The notes beneath the pieces were generated by a model, which was not told the origin of the DNA, made no database searches, and saw only the letters and a program-made list of their open reading frames with translations. Shown piece by piece: positions 34,456 through 41,662 of a stretch of 62,819 nt of DNA. Every line of letters begins with the position of its first letter. Within the stretch, counting starts at the first letter, position 1. Location: positions 1 to 62,819 of IMG/VR virus record IMGVR_UViG_3300042691_036907; one strand, given 5' to 3'. This DNA is from a virus. The position numbers and the translations under genes are program-made.

Positions 34456-34488
34456 CAAATATACTAAATGTTTTAATTAATTGCCAAA
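34456..34488 (-). promoter_or_regulatory. Bacteroidota-type promoter (TTTG-N21-TATATTTG)
   Basis: On the minus strand TTTG (34488-34485), 21 bases, then TATATTTG (34463-34456), 31 bases before the ATG at 34424. It should drive the HD-like and dUTPase genes. This is the third clear example of this form in the window. Confidence 0.75.
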
Positions 34489-34500
34489 ATTATTTAATAA

Positions 34501-35121
34501 TTATCTATTTCTTTTTCTACCACCTACGGTTAAATGAGGTCTTTTATTAAAAAATTCATATTGTTTGTTAGCTGAAGTTGAAGCCTTCATATTTTCAATT
34601 CTAACTAATTCTTCAAAAGTTGGATTACCATCATTTAAATTAATATTTTCATTATGAATATCGATAATATCTGGCTCATATAAAAATGGTGAAATTCTGT
34701 TACCCAATATAACTTTTGTTTTATTAATTTCAATTCTATTTTGAATTAGTAAAGCATTGTTATCAACATTTGGTGGACTATATGCTGGTTGATTCATAAC
34801 CCTTATTGTTTTTTCAACATCAACATTAAATTTTTTAGAAAAATTCTCTTTTAATTCTTTAACATATCTTAGTTTATCTTTTTCTTCTTTTTTATCTTGA
34901 ATTGGTTTTTTAATATTATTATAATACCAATTCTTAATTTTCATTAAAAACTTTGATTTTTTAAATTTATTAAAGAATTTTTTAATTGAATTTTTAAGTC
35001 TAATCTTAAAGGGTGTTTTTTTCTTTGGTGTAAAGTCAGTAACCTTAAAAGAATCATTAAAGGTTGTTTTATGTGAAGCCTTTTTCATAGCCTCAAGTAA
35101 CTCATTGGGTATTTTACTCAT
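34501..35121 (-). CDS. Unknown basic protein, 206 aa
   Basis: 206 residues with a strongly basic N-terminal half (PFKIRLKNSIKKFFNKFKKS, then KFLMKIKNWYYNN) and a neutral to acidic C-terminal half ending GGRKRNR. No motif is recognised. The basic helix-rich part could bind nucleic acid or a membrane. It is the last gene of a unit starting at 36503 with a glycosyltransferase, and it begins 4 bases after a small overlapping ORF (35126-35245). Confidence 0.68.
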   Translation of the reverse strand: MSKIPNELLEAMKKASHKTTFNDSFKVTDFTPKKKTPFKIRLKNSIKKFFNKFKKSKFLMKIKNWYYNNIKKPIQDKKEEKDKLRYVKELKENFSKKFNVDVEKTIRVMNQPAYSPPNVDNNALLIQNRIEINKTKVILGNRISPFLYEPDIIDIHNENINLNDGNPTFEELVRIENMKASTSANKQYEFFNKRPHLTVGGRKRNR

Positions 35122-35125
35122 AACT

Positions 35126-35245
35126 TTATTTTTTTAAAATTTCAACTCCGTATCTACTTATCATAATCTTATCAAATAAACAAAATCCAATAAGACCATA
35201 TTCATCAAATGCGTACTGTATCAGATTCAGATACTCGCTGAACAT
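35126..35245 (-). CDS. Small ORF, 39 aa, overlapping the glycosyltransferase end
   Basis: ATG at 35245 is preceded by AAAAAAGAAATAATA and opens a 39-residue frame (MFSEYLNLIQYAFDEYGLIG..., ending RYGVEILKK). It overlaps the last 41 bases of the GT4 gene in another frame and stops 4 bases before the next gene. It fills what would otherwise be an 83-base gap, and its residue pattern (alternating aromatic and charged) looks coding. It could also be the decayed end of a longer gene. Confidence 0.42.
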   Translation of the reverse strand: MFSEYLNLIQYAFDEYGLIGFCLFDKIMISRYGVEILKK

Positions 35246-36503
35246 TATTATTTCTTTTTTCATCTAATAGTGATAAATATAGCTCTCTCCTTTGTTTTGA
35301 CACAGCTTCAATAGAATATGTATCTTTAACTGTGTTATAAAGGTTATTTGATAGTATTTCAATTTGTTCTGGATTAGTCACTAATCTTTTTAAGAATTGA
35401 TACCATTCCTTACTATCATTATTTACTAAATATGCATTACCATGTTCATTAAACACGTTTTGGTCTTTTTTATCCGTTGGTTTACGTCTTGAGTTAACTA
35501 AGTCAATTTGATATGGTCCAAAATCTTGTGCAACCAATGCTTTCTTATGGAAGCCAGATTCAATAACTTTTAATTGTGATTTAACTTTATTAAATATATT
35601 ATCAGCCAATGGTGCCAATGATATGTCAAATAGGTTATAATTACTAGCGTATGTACTTACAGGTTTTGTCCAAACTCTTCTGTATGGCTCATTTTCAATA
35701 CCTTCATACTCTTCTTTACTAAATGATAGTAAATGGTTTTTATAACCTTCACTAACTGTACTATAATTATCCGTAAATATTTGTTCGTATTTGTACCAAA
35801 CACTTTCCATAGGTTTGATTGGTCTTTGTGTTTGCTCTCCAGTTTCTGGATTAATCATTGTTATATTACCTCTAAGGTCAAAACCACATAATACAAATTG
35901 TACTTTATCCAAAAGATTATCAGATTTAAATTTGTTAACCAAACCATTTAATAGTTTTAAATCTTCTAAATGGGATGAACCACCTAACCAACCAATTCTA
36001 ATTCTGTCAGATTTTTCTGGATTAGGCATATATTGTCTTTCAGTTGGGTCAATTGCATTTGGTAACACATGTACATTTTTATTATGTTTTGCAATTTCTT
36101 TAGCAAAGATATCGGTTGTTGTTGTGATGTTCTCAGCAATTTTAAGATTACCAATAATCTTTTCATCCATTTTAGAATTTTTAATTATTAGATATGCTGG
36201 GTGATGTGTACCAGGTGCCCAATAATCATCCAAATCCATAATTGTGGTTATACCTAGATTTTTAAGTTTGTTTAACAACATTGGCATTTGTTCATATTGT
36301 CCCAAACTTCTATGATAATGAATAATATCATATTGTTTTAGATATTCATCATTATTTAAATCTGGTCTTTCTTCAATGTCAACATGAAACTCATTTGGAT
36401 AGAATCTTTCTAACCCAATATGTGGTGCAACACTTCTGAAATAACCTACGCCAGACCTATCACTTGGGACTACTAAAACTTTTATTTTTTTTTCTGAACT
36501 CAT
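35205..36503 (-). CDS. GT-B glycosyltransferase (GT4-like), 432 aa
   Basis: 432 residues. VLVVPSDRSGVGYFRSVAPH is the N-terminal glycine loop; ITTIMDLDDYWAPGTHHPAY and VHVLPNAIDPTERQYMP give the hinge and phosphate-binding regions; RIGWLGGSSHLEDLKLLNGL and FNKVKSQLKVIESGFHKKALV the donor site with its glutamate. Enzymes of this kind occur alone among T4-like virion genes. It is separate from the main glycan block by about 4 kb and by other operons, so it may modify a virion protein or DNA-associated structure (inference). The gene follows a bidirectional terminator. Confidence 0.83.
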   Translation of the reverse strand: MSSEKKIKVLVVPSDRSGVGYFRSVAPHIGLERFYPNEFHVDIEERPDLNNDEYLKQYDIIHYHRSLGQYEQMPMLLNKLKNLGITTIMDLDDYWAPGTHHPAYLIIKNSKMDEKIIGNLKIAENITTTTDIFAKEIAKHNKNVHVLPNAIDPTERQYMPNPEKSDRIRIGWLGGSSHLEDLKLLNGLVNKFKSDNLLDKVQFVLCGFDLRGNITMINPETGEQTQRPIKPMESVWYKYEQIFTDNYSTVSEGYKNHLLSFSKEEYEGIENEPYRRVWTKPVSTYASNYNLFDISLAPLADNIFNKVKSQLKVIESGFHKKALVAQDFGPYQIDLVNSRRKPTDKKDQNVFNEHGNAYLVNNDSKEWYQFLKRLVTNPEQIEILSNNLYNTVKDTYSIEAVSKQRRELYLSLLDEKRNNNVQRVSESDTVRI

Positions 36504-36561
36504 AAAATATATTTAAAACTTTTTTATATGAATTAATGATAATAAATAAAAAAACAATTGT

Positions 36562-36596
36562 AAATAAAAAAAGGGGCAAAAGCCCCTTTTATTTTT
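36562..36596. terminator. Bidirectional terminator
   Basis: AAAAGGGGC/GCCCCTTTT, with a 4-base AAAA loop, is flanked by A tracts on the left and T tracts on the right, so it can stop transcription in either direction. On the minus strand it ends the transcript of the virion genes 39214-36609. Confidence 0.85.
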
Positions 36597-36608
36597 ATGT
36601 ATTTTTTA

Positions 36609-37157
36609 TTAAACCTTTTTCTTTGTTGTTACTTTACCTTCATTAATTAATGTGGTTATTGTTTGTTTAATAACGGATTCAGTTAAATTTTTTGAATATT
36701 CATTTGAAAGGTACTCAATTAACACGTCTTTAATCATTGCTCTTAAAACATTTTCACTATGTCCACCAAAATTTTGTTGTGGTTGTTGGTGTGTTTCTTG
36801 AATTGGTTGTTTTCTCGCTTGTGGTGTTGGCATTGGTTTCTCATATGCAATATCTGAAACATCATCTAATGTAAATGTGTGATTTAAACCACTTGGTTGC
36901 GCTATTGGATTTTCTCTCATAGCTTTTTTAACTGATTCTGGTAATCTTGAATTTTCAATTCTTGAAGTGTCAACCGTTGGTTGTGATGTTGGTCTTGATA
37001 CACCTTCAGCTTGTAATTGTCTTACACCGTCTTCGGTTAAAGCTCTACCATCAACATGTCCTGTTTCATAGTTACCAGTTTCAACTTTATTCATTACTTT
37101 TTTAGCATTTCCCAAAATGCCTTTTAATTTATTTAAATCTATCGGTTGTGGTATCAT
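36609..37157 (-). CDS. Unknown virion-type protein, 182 aa
   Basis: 182 residues, Gln/Pro-rich in the middle (PMPTPQARKQPIQETHQQPQ) with helical ends. The C-terminal helix region (NVLRAMIKDVLIEYLSNEYS, then ESVIKQTITTLINEG) looks like an assembly or core-binding segment. No catalytic motif is visible. It is the last gene of a small operon of likely head or virion proteins and lies immediately before the terminator at 36567. Confidence 0.7.
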   Translation of the reverse strand: MIPQPIDLNKLKGILGNAKKVMNKVETGNYETGHVDGRALTEDGVRQLQAEGVSRPTSQPTVDTSRIENSRLPESVKKAMRENPIAQPSGLNHTFTLDDVSDIAYEKPMPTPQARKQPIQETHQQPQQNFGGHSENVLRAMIKDVLIEYLSNEYSKNLTESVIKQTITTLINEGKVTTKKKV

Positions 37158-37163
37158 ATTAAT

Positions 37164-37592
37164 TTATTTTTTATAATTTGCTATTGTAATATTACCAGTC
37201 ATCAAATTATCCCCAGTTGGGTTGTATGACCCTAATGTCTTAAACATATCTATATTATATTTCATATTTGTTAATTTTATGGACCCTGGTACCACTCTAT
37301 CTACTCTAAATGTTTTTTGACCTTCAACTGTACTGTTTTTTTTAGACTTGGCGGTTTTACCGCCAACTTGCTGAAGTCTAAAAATTAAATTACCACTTTT
37401 GGATGTACCCATTTTGTCTATAGCTCCGTACCTATCCGTAGTTAAACCATTTTTATCTTCATATTTAAACCAAATATATACCGTATTATCCATAGCTTTT
37501 TTAATATCTTCATTAACACCTTCATTTAATAATGACTGTTCTTTAGATATTTCTTCTAATATAATGTCTTGGAATATATTGTAAAGTTTCAT
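37164..37592 (-). CDS. Unknown protein with candidate capsid-targeting leader, 142 aa
   Basis: 142 residues. The N-terminus MKLYNIFQDIILEEISKEQS, followed by LLNE at residues 21-24, closely resembles the start of T4 internal head proteins (M-K-x-Y-x-x-F-I-x-E), with possible prohead-protease sites after ILE or LLNE. The mature part is a compact beta-rich domain (NTVYIWFKYEDKNGLTTDRY; GNLIFRLQQVGG) with a basic loop. A head-internal protein is a reasonable hypothesis. It stands among other small virion-type genes of the same operon. Confidence 0.75.
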   Translation of the reverse strand: MKLYNIFQDIILEEISKEQSLLNEGVNEDIKKAMDNTVYIWFKYEDKNGLTTDRYGAIDKMGTSKSGNLIFRLQQVGGKTAKSKKNSTVEGQKTFRVDRVVPGSIKLTNMKYNIDMFKTLGSYNPTGDNLMTGNITIANYKK

Positions 37593-37603
37593 TTATTTTT
37601 TAA

Positions 37604-37966
37604 TTAAAAAACAGTTTGCCCCACATTAAGTGTTATATCTGGTTTTAAATATTTTTGATTAAAATTATATGGGTTGGTAACAACATTTGCAATTCTACCA
37701 GAACCAACAATTTGTGGACTACCATTAATATCATAACTACCACCAATAGCACCAGTAATATCATAAAACCCATTACCTAAAGCCCCATTATCTACTGATG
37801 AATCATTTGGATTACCCTTACCATATTCTGGTGTTTCGGAATCACTCAATGCTCTAGTATGTGTTGATGTATAATTATTACTGTTAGTAACATTATCATA
37901 ATTGTTAATAGCGATTAATGTATTCCTAGCATCAATTGCTGCTTGTTCTAGTTTATTGCTTGCCAT
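37604..37966 (-). CDS. Tandem paralogue A, unknown virion-type protein
   Basis: 120 residues. The first 45 residues (MASNKLEQAAIDARNTLIAI, then NNYDNV and THTRALSD-x-ETP) match the following gene at 37978-38316 almost residue for residue; the glycine/asparagine-rich C-terminal part has diverged. It has no recognised function. Small Asn/Gly-rich proteins like this are often minor virion decorations. It is separated from its paralogue by 11 bases. Confidence 0.75.
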   Translation of the reverse strand: MASNKLEQAAIDARNTLIAINNYDNVTNSNNYTSTHTRALSDSETPEYGKGNPNDSSVDNGALGNGFYDITGAIGGSYDINGSPQIVGSGRIANVVTNPYNFNQKYLKPDITLNVGQTVF

Positions 37967-37977
37967 TTTTTATTATT

Positions 37978-38316
37978 TTAGTAAACGTCAACTTGACCAA
38001 CATTACCAGAGGTATCTGGGGTTGTATAATATGAAGTTGGTCCATATCCCCAAGTTGATGTATTATTTGCGTATGCTGCTAATCTACCAGAACCACCGTA
38101 TGTTGGGTTTCCATAAACGTCTAAACTACCACCACCATTGTAAGTATCTAGGTATACCCCAGTACCTTTACCATTAACAGGTGTTTGAGCATCACTTAAT
38201 GCTCTAGTGTGTGTTGCTCTGTAATTATTTGCATCAGCAACATTATCATAATTGTTAATAGCTATTAATGTTGTTCTTGCTGCAATTGCTGCTTGTTCTA
38301 ATTTATTACTTGACAT
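37978..38316 (-). CDS. Tandem paralogue B, unknown virion-type protein
   Basis: 112 residues. The N-terminal helix MSSNKLEQAAIAARTTLIAI and following NNYDNVADANNYRATHTRAL are shared with the 37604 gene; the C-terminal half is Gly/Tyr/Ser-rich (TYNGGGSLDVYGNPTYGGSG). The pair arose by tandem duplication followed by divergence of the C-terminal, presumably exposed, half. No enzymatic motif. Confidence 0.75.
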   Translation of the reverse strand: MSSNKLEQAAIAARTTLIAINNYDNVADANNYRATHTRALSDAQTPVNGKGTGVYLDTYNGGGSLDVYGNPTYGGSGRLAAYANNTSTWGYGPTSYYTTPDTSGNVGQVDVY

Positions 38317-38321
38317 GACTA

Positions 38322-38744
38322 TTAAATTTTATTTTTTTTGTTATTATCCATATATTCTATTAAATATTTAATGGAATCAATTTCTTTTTTAATTTCAGAT
38401 TCAGATACTGCAACAACACTACCGATTTCTTGTGTTTTAGTAGCTTCTCTTTTTTTATAAATATTATATCCGTTTACACCTCTTTTTCCACCTGGTCCAC
38501 CAGTATTTAGTTTTGACCTTTTTGGTGCATCTATTTTTTTAGCTTCACTTTTTAAAGTTTTATTTACCCAATCTAAAAGTTTTTTCTTTTCAACATCTGA
38601 TGGGTTTTCACTTAATTCATTCTCCAACCTATTTTTTTTAGTTGTTAAATTGGTGTAACTAATTTTATCACCCTTAAAGAAATTTTTAAATTCTTCGGGT
38701 ATATTAATATAAGTTCCTTTTTTATCTAAATCTAAATTCGGCAT
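38322..38744 (-). CDS. Unknown lysine-rich protein, 140 aa
   Basis: 140 residues, highly charged, with coiled-coil-like helices (LTTKKNRLENELSENPSDVE; SEIKKEIDSIKYLIEYMDNN) around a glycine-rich basic centre (LNTGGPGGKRGVNGYN). The function is not recognised; a scaffold or nucleic-acid-contacting virion protein would fit. Its start overlaps the stop of the upstream gene by one base. Confidence 0.7.
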   Translation of the reverse strand: MPNLDLDKKGTYINIPEEFKNFFKGDKISYTNLTTKKNRLENELSENPSDVEKKKLLDWVNKTLKSEAKKIDAPKRSKLNTGGPGGKRGVNGYNIYKKREATKTQEIGSVVAVSESEIKKEIDSIKYLIEYMDNNKKNKI

Positions 38745-39214
38745 TATTTTTCTGAATCGTTAATTATGTTTAATATTTTTTCTTTATCACCTTTAGATAA
38801 TTCTGATTTGCTAACAATGTCTTCTATTTTTTTTAACATTGATGTTATATCAGTATCATCACTTTTTTCAACAATATCCTTAGATTCTTTTTTGTCAACC
38901 AAAGCTTCTGACATTTCACCTTCAGAAACTGGTCTATTACCATGACTATAAGGTGTGCCACCATATCCATAATATAATGCCCACCAACTTCTAGGTTGAG
39001 CATATTTACCCATCTTATCAGTTGTTGTTGGTAACCCTTTTTTATAATTAGATGCATCATCATATGACTTTGGTAATGGACCAGTCGTTATGTCACCATA
39101 ACTAGGGTTAAAATCACCTTCTATTGGTGTTCCATCCAAATCAATAAATTCATCTAATTTAATTTCATTAGTCACTGGTTTATGTTTTTCAAAATAATTC
39201 TTACTGAATTCCAT
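38744..39214 (-). CDS. Unknown virion-type protein, 156 aa
   Basis: 156 residues. The N-terminal half is rich in Gly, Pro, Tyr and Trp (KYAQPRSWWALYYGYGGTPY); the C-terminal half is an acidic helical tail (DTDITSMLKKIEDIVSKSEL). The start lies in an inverted repeat shared with the divergent fibre gene, and both proteins begin MEF. It is the first gene of the 39214-36609 operon. The function is unknown. Confidence 0.7.
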   Translation of the reverse strand: MEFSKNYFEKHKPVTNEIKLDEFIDLDGTPIEGDFNPSYGDITTGPLPKSYDDASNYKKGLPTTTDKMGKYAQPRSWWALYYGYGGTPYSHGNRPVSEGEMSEALVDKKESKDIVEKSDDTDITSMLKKIEDIVSKSELSKGDKEKILNIINDSEK

Positions 39215-39221
39215 AAATATA

Positions 39222-39267
39222 GTTTTATAATAAATATATTCAAATAACTTAATATTTATTATAAAAC
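39222..39267. promoter_or_regulatory. Inverted repeat in the divergent control region
   Basis: GTTTTATAATAAATA (39222-39236) and its perfect reverse complement TATTTATTATAAAAC (39253-39267) are separated by 16 bases in the 62-base gap between two divergent operons. Each gene therefore sees the same TATTTATTATAAAAC element at a nearly equal distance (9 or 7 bases) from its ATG. It is probably a pair of symmetrical late promoters or an operator. Confidence 0.6.
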
Positions 39268-39276
39268 CTAAATAAT

Positions 39277-41646
39277 ATGGAATTTAGAACAAAATTAGAC
39301 TATTCCGATAATAGACAAATAAAGCAAAGAGAAGGAACTGTTACAACATTATCAGCTACTACTATATTTGGTATGCCATTTAGTGCATTAACATCTGGCC
39401 CAAATTTATCAACAAGTGCGCAAACATCGCAATATTTTGGTGTTGTTAGCACATATTCTGGGAATAGTGCAACAACAATATTTACATGGGGTATTCCAAA
39501 TGTTTCAATTTTGGAGTCTAGTATTTCAGCTTTAACACCATCTAATAGTGGTGTGTCACAAAATATAAGTGCTGTATTTGGTTCAAGTAGTTCAACAGTT
39601 ATTGATGGTAATACAGTTAATTTAACATATAGTGGTGTATCAGCATCTAATTTATATGCAATAACAATGTCAGAACCAACACCAGGAAATTATACTGGTA
39701 CGGTTTCAACTGATTTTTTTATATTTAGTGCACAAGGTTTAGATTTTACTGGTAGAACAATATGGGTTGATAATACCGAAATATTAAGAACAAAAAAATT
39801 AATAGTTTCAAATAACCCACAAATAGGGTATGTGTTAACTTGTTCTGATGTTGAGGGTATGACTTCTTGGCAATCAGTTTCTGCGGTTACATCTGGTACA
39901 ACTTTTTGGTCAGCATCAACTGGTACTAATGCTATTGTTGTTGAATATAGTGATTCAGTTGCTAGTGGTACATTGGCACTTGCTGAAGGTTATTTAACAA
40001 CCGCTATTGGTAATTATTCACATGCTGAGGGTTTAAGTACAACAGCTAGTGGTATTACTTCACATGCTGAAGGTTATCAGACAACAGCAATAGGTGATAG
40101 TTCTCATGTTGAGGGGTGGTTAACAACAGCTATTGGTAATTCATCACACGCTGAGGGTAAAAGTACAACAGCTATTGGTCTTAGGTCACATGCTGAGGGT
40201 GGTTTAACAATTGCTAGTGGTAATCAGTCACATTCTGAGGGTGAATATACAACAGCTAATGGTGATTATTCACATTCTGAAGGAAATTATACAATAGCTA
40301 TTGGTAACGCCTCACACGCTGAAGGTTCTGGAACAACCGCATCAAGCACAGCTGCACATGCTGAAGGGGGATTAACAACTGCTATTGGGGTATCATCACA
40401 TGCTGAAGGTTCTGGTACAACGGCAATTGGATTGGCTTCACATGCTGAGGGTAGGGGTTCTGTTGTTACTGTAAATGGTTTTTATTCACATGCTGAGGGT
40501 TTAAGTACAACTGCTAAAGGTGATGCAAGCCATGTTGAGGGTTACAAGACAACATCGGATAGTACTGGCTCACACGCTGAGGGGTATCAAACGATAGCTA
40601 GCGGCACATCGGCCCATTCAGAAGGTTCGTATACATTGGCATCTAAAAGTTATGCACATGCTGAGGGTTATGGTTCAATAGCTAGTGGAAATGGTGGTTC
40701 ACATGCTGAGGGTTATGCTTCGGTGGCTAGTGGTAGTGCTTCACATGCTGAAGGTTCTGGAACAACCGCATCAAATACTGCGGCACATTCTGAAGGTTTT
40801 GCTTCAATTGCAAGTGGTCAATATTCACATGCGGGTGGAGTATCATCAACATCATCAGGCAAAGCTTCGTTTATACATTCATCTGGTTCAACAGTTAGTG
40901 GTGATAGAAGTGTTGTTATTGGTGGTTATAATATTACTGGGTCTGCTGATGATACTGTATATGTCCCAGATTTGGTTATTGATGGTTTAACATCTCAAGA
41001 CCCAATAGCTACAGATGCCAATGGTAAAATAGTTGCTGGTACATCAGATATTAGATTAAAACAAAATATCAATAATTTAACAAATGCTTTAGATGTTGTT
41101 AAAAATCTTAGGGGTGTATCATTTGAATATACTGAAGAATCAAATATGGGTTCTGGTATTAGATTTGGTTTCATCGCACAAGAAGTTCAAGATATAGTGC
41201 CAGATATGGTTAGATTAAGAGCTAAGGGTGACGGTATGTTAAATTTAAATTATACCGAAGTAATACCATGGATTGTTGAAGCCATTAAAGATTTAACAAA
41301 AACAAATATATCGAATAGTGATTTAATTTTAGAAACACAAACCATAGCTGCTGAAGATAATAATATCGAGCTTAATTATAATGGTAATAAAACGACTGCA
41401 ATTGGTGGTGGTATAACAATTATAAATGGTATTGATACTAATAATGATGCTGAATTTAAAATAAATTCAGATGGTGATTGGATAACAAATAATTTAATAA
41501 TCCCAAGTGGTTTGGTAATACCGATGTATTCACCATCATCTAGTTCAGATAAATATGGAAAAAATGGTGAAGTAACCAGGGATGAAAACTATTTATATAT
41601 TAAAACAATGGAAGGGTGGAAAAGGTCTTCACTTGAATTATTTTAA
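39277..41646 (+). CDS. Long tail fibre A: SHAEG repeats and S74 chaperone
   Basis: 789 residues. Residues 1-230 are a beta-rich adaptor. Residues ~236-525 hold about 20 copies of a 14-residue repeat ([S/A]H[A/S/V]EG-x2-T-T-A-x-G-x-x), the YadA-head-like left-handed trimeric solenoid. Residues ~590-670 contain the S74 intramolecular chaperone motif TSDIRLKQNINNLTNALDVV with GFIAQEVQDIVPDM. Unusually, about 120 further residues follow the chaperone (to KTMEGWKRSSLELF), so auto-cleavage, if it occurs, would release a domain after trimerisation. This is probably a receptor-binding or long tail fibre. First gene of the adhesion locus. Confidence 0.88.
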   Translation: MEFRTKLDYSDNRQIKQREGTVTTLSATTIFGMPFSALTSGPNLSTSAQTSQYFGVVSTYSGNSATTIFTWGIPNVSILESSISALTPSNSGVSQNISAVFGSSSSTVIDGNTVNLTYSGVSASNLYAITMSEPTPGNYTGTVSTDFFIFSAQGLDFTGRTIWVDNTEILRTKKLIVSNNPQIGYVLTCSDVEGMTSWQSVSAVTSGTTFWSASTGTNAIVVEYSDSVASGTLALAEGYLTTAIGNYSHAEGLSTTASGITSHAEGYQTTAIGDSSHVEGWLTTAIGNSSHAEGKSTTAIGLRSHAEGGLTIASGNQSHSEGEYTTANGDYSHSEGNYTIAIGNASHAEGSGTTASSTAAHAEGGLTTAIGVSSHAEGSGTTAIGLASHAEGRGSVVTVNGFYSHAEGLSTTAKGDASHVEGYKTTSDSTGSHAEGYQTIASGTSAHSEGSYTLASKSYAHAEGYGSIASGNGGSHAEGYASVASGSASHAEGSGTTASNTAAHSEGFASIASGQYSHAGGVSSTSSGKASFIHSSGSTVSGDRSVVIGGYNITGSADDTVYVPDLVIDGLTSQDPIATDANGKIVAGTSDIRLKQNINNLTNALDVVKNLRGVSFEYTEESNMGSGIRFGFIAQEVQDIVPDMVRLRAKGDGMLNLNYTEVIPWIVEAIKDLTKTNISNSDLILETQTIAAEDNNIELNYNGNKTTAIGGGITIINGIDTNNDAEFKINSDGDWITNNLIIPSGLVIPMYSPSSSSDKYGKNGEVTRDENYLYIKTMEGWKRSSLELF
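40013..40853 (+). repeat. 42-bp tandem repeats coding SHAEG units (fibre A)
   Basis: About 20 diverged copies of a 42-base unit, each with a CACATGCTGA(G/A)GG core. A few units have one or two extra codons. They are coding and in frame. Confidence 0.9.
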
Positions 41647-41662
41647 CACAAAAAACTAATTA

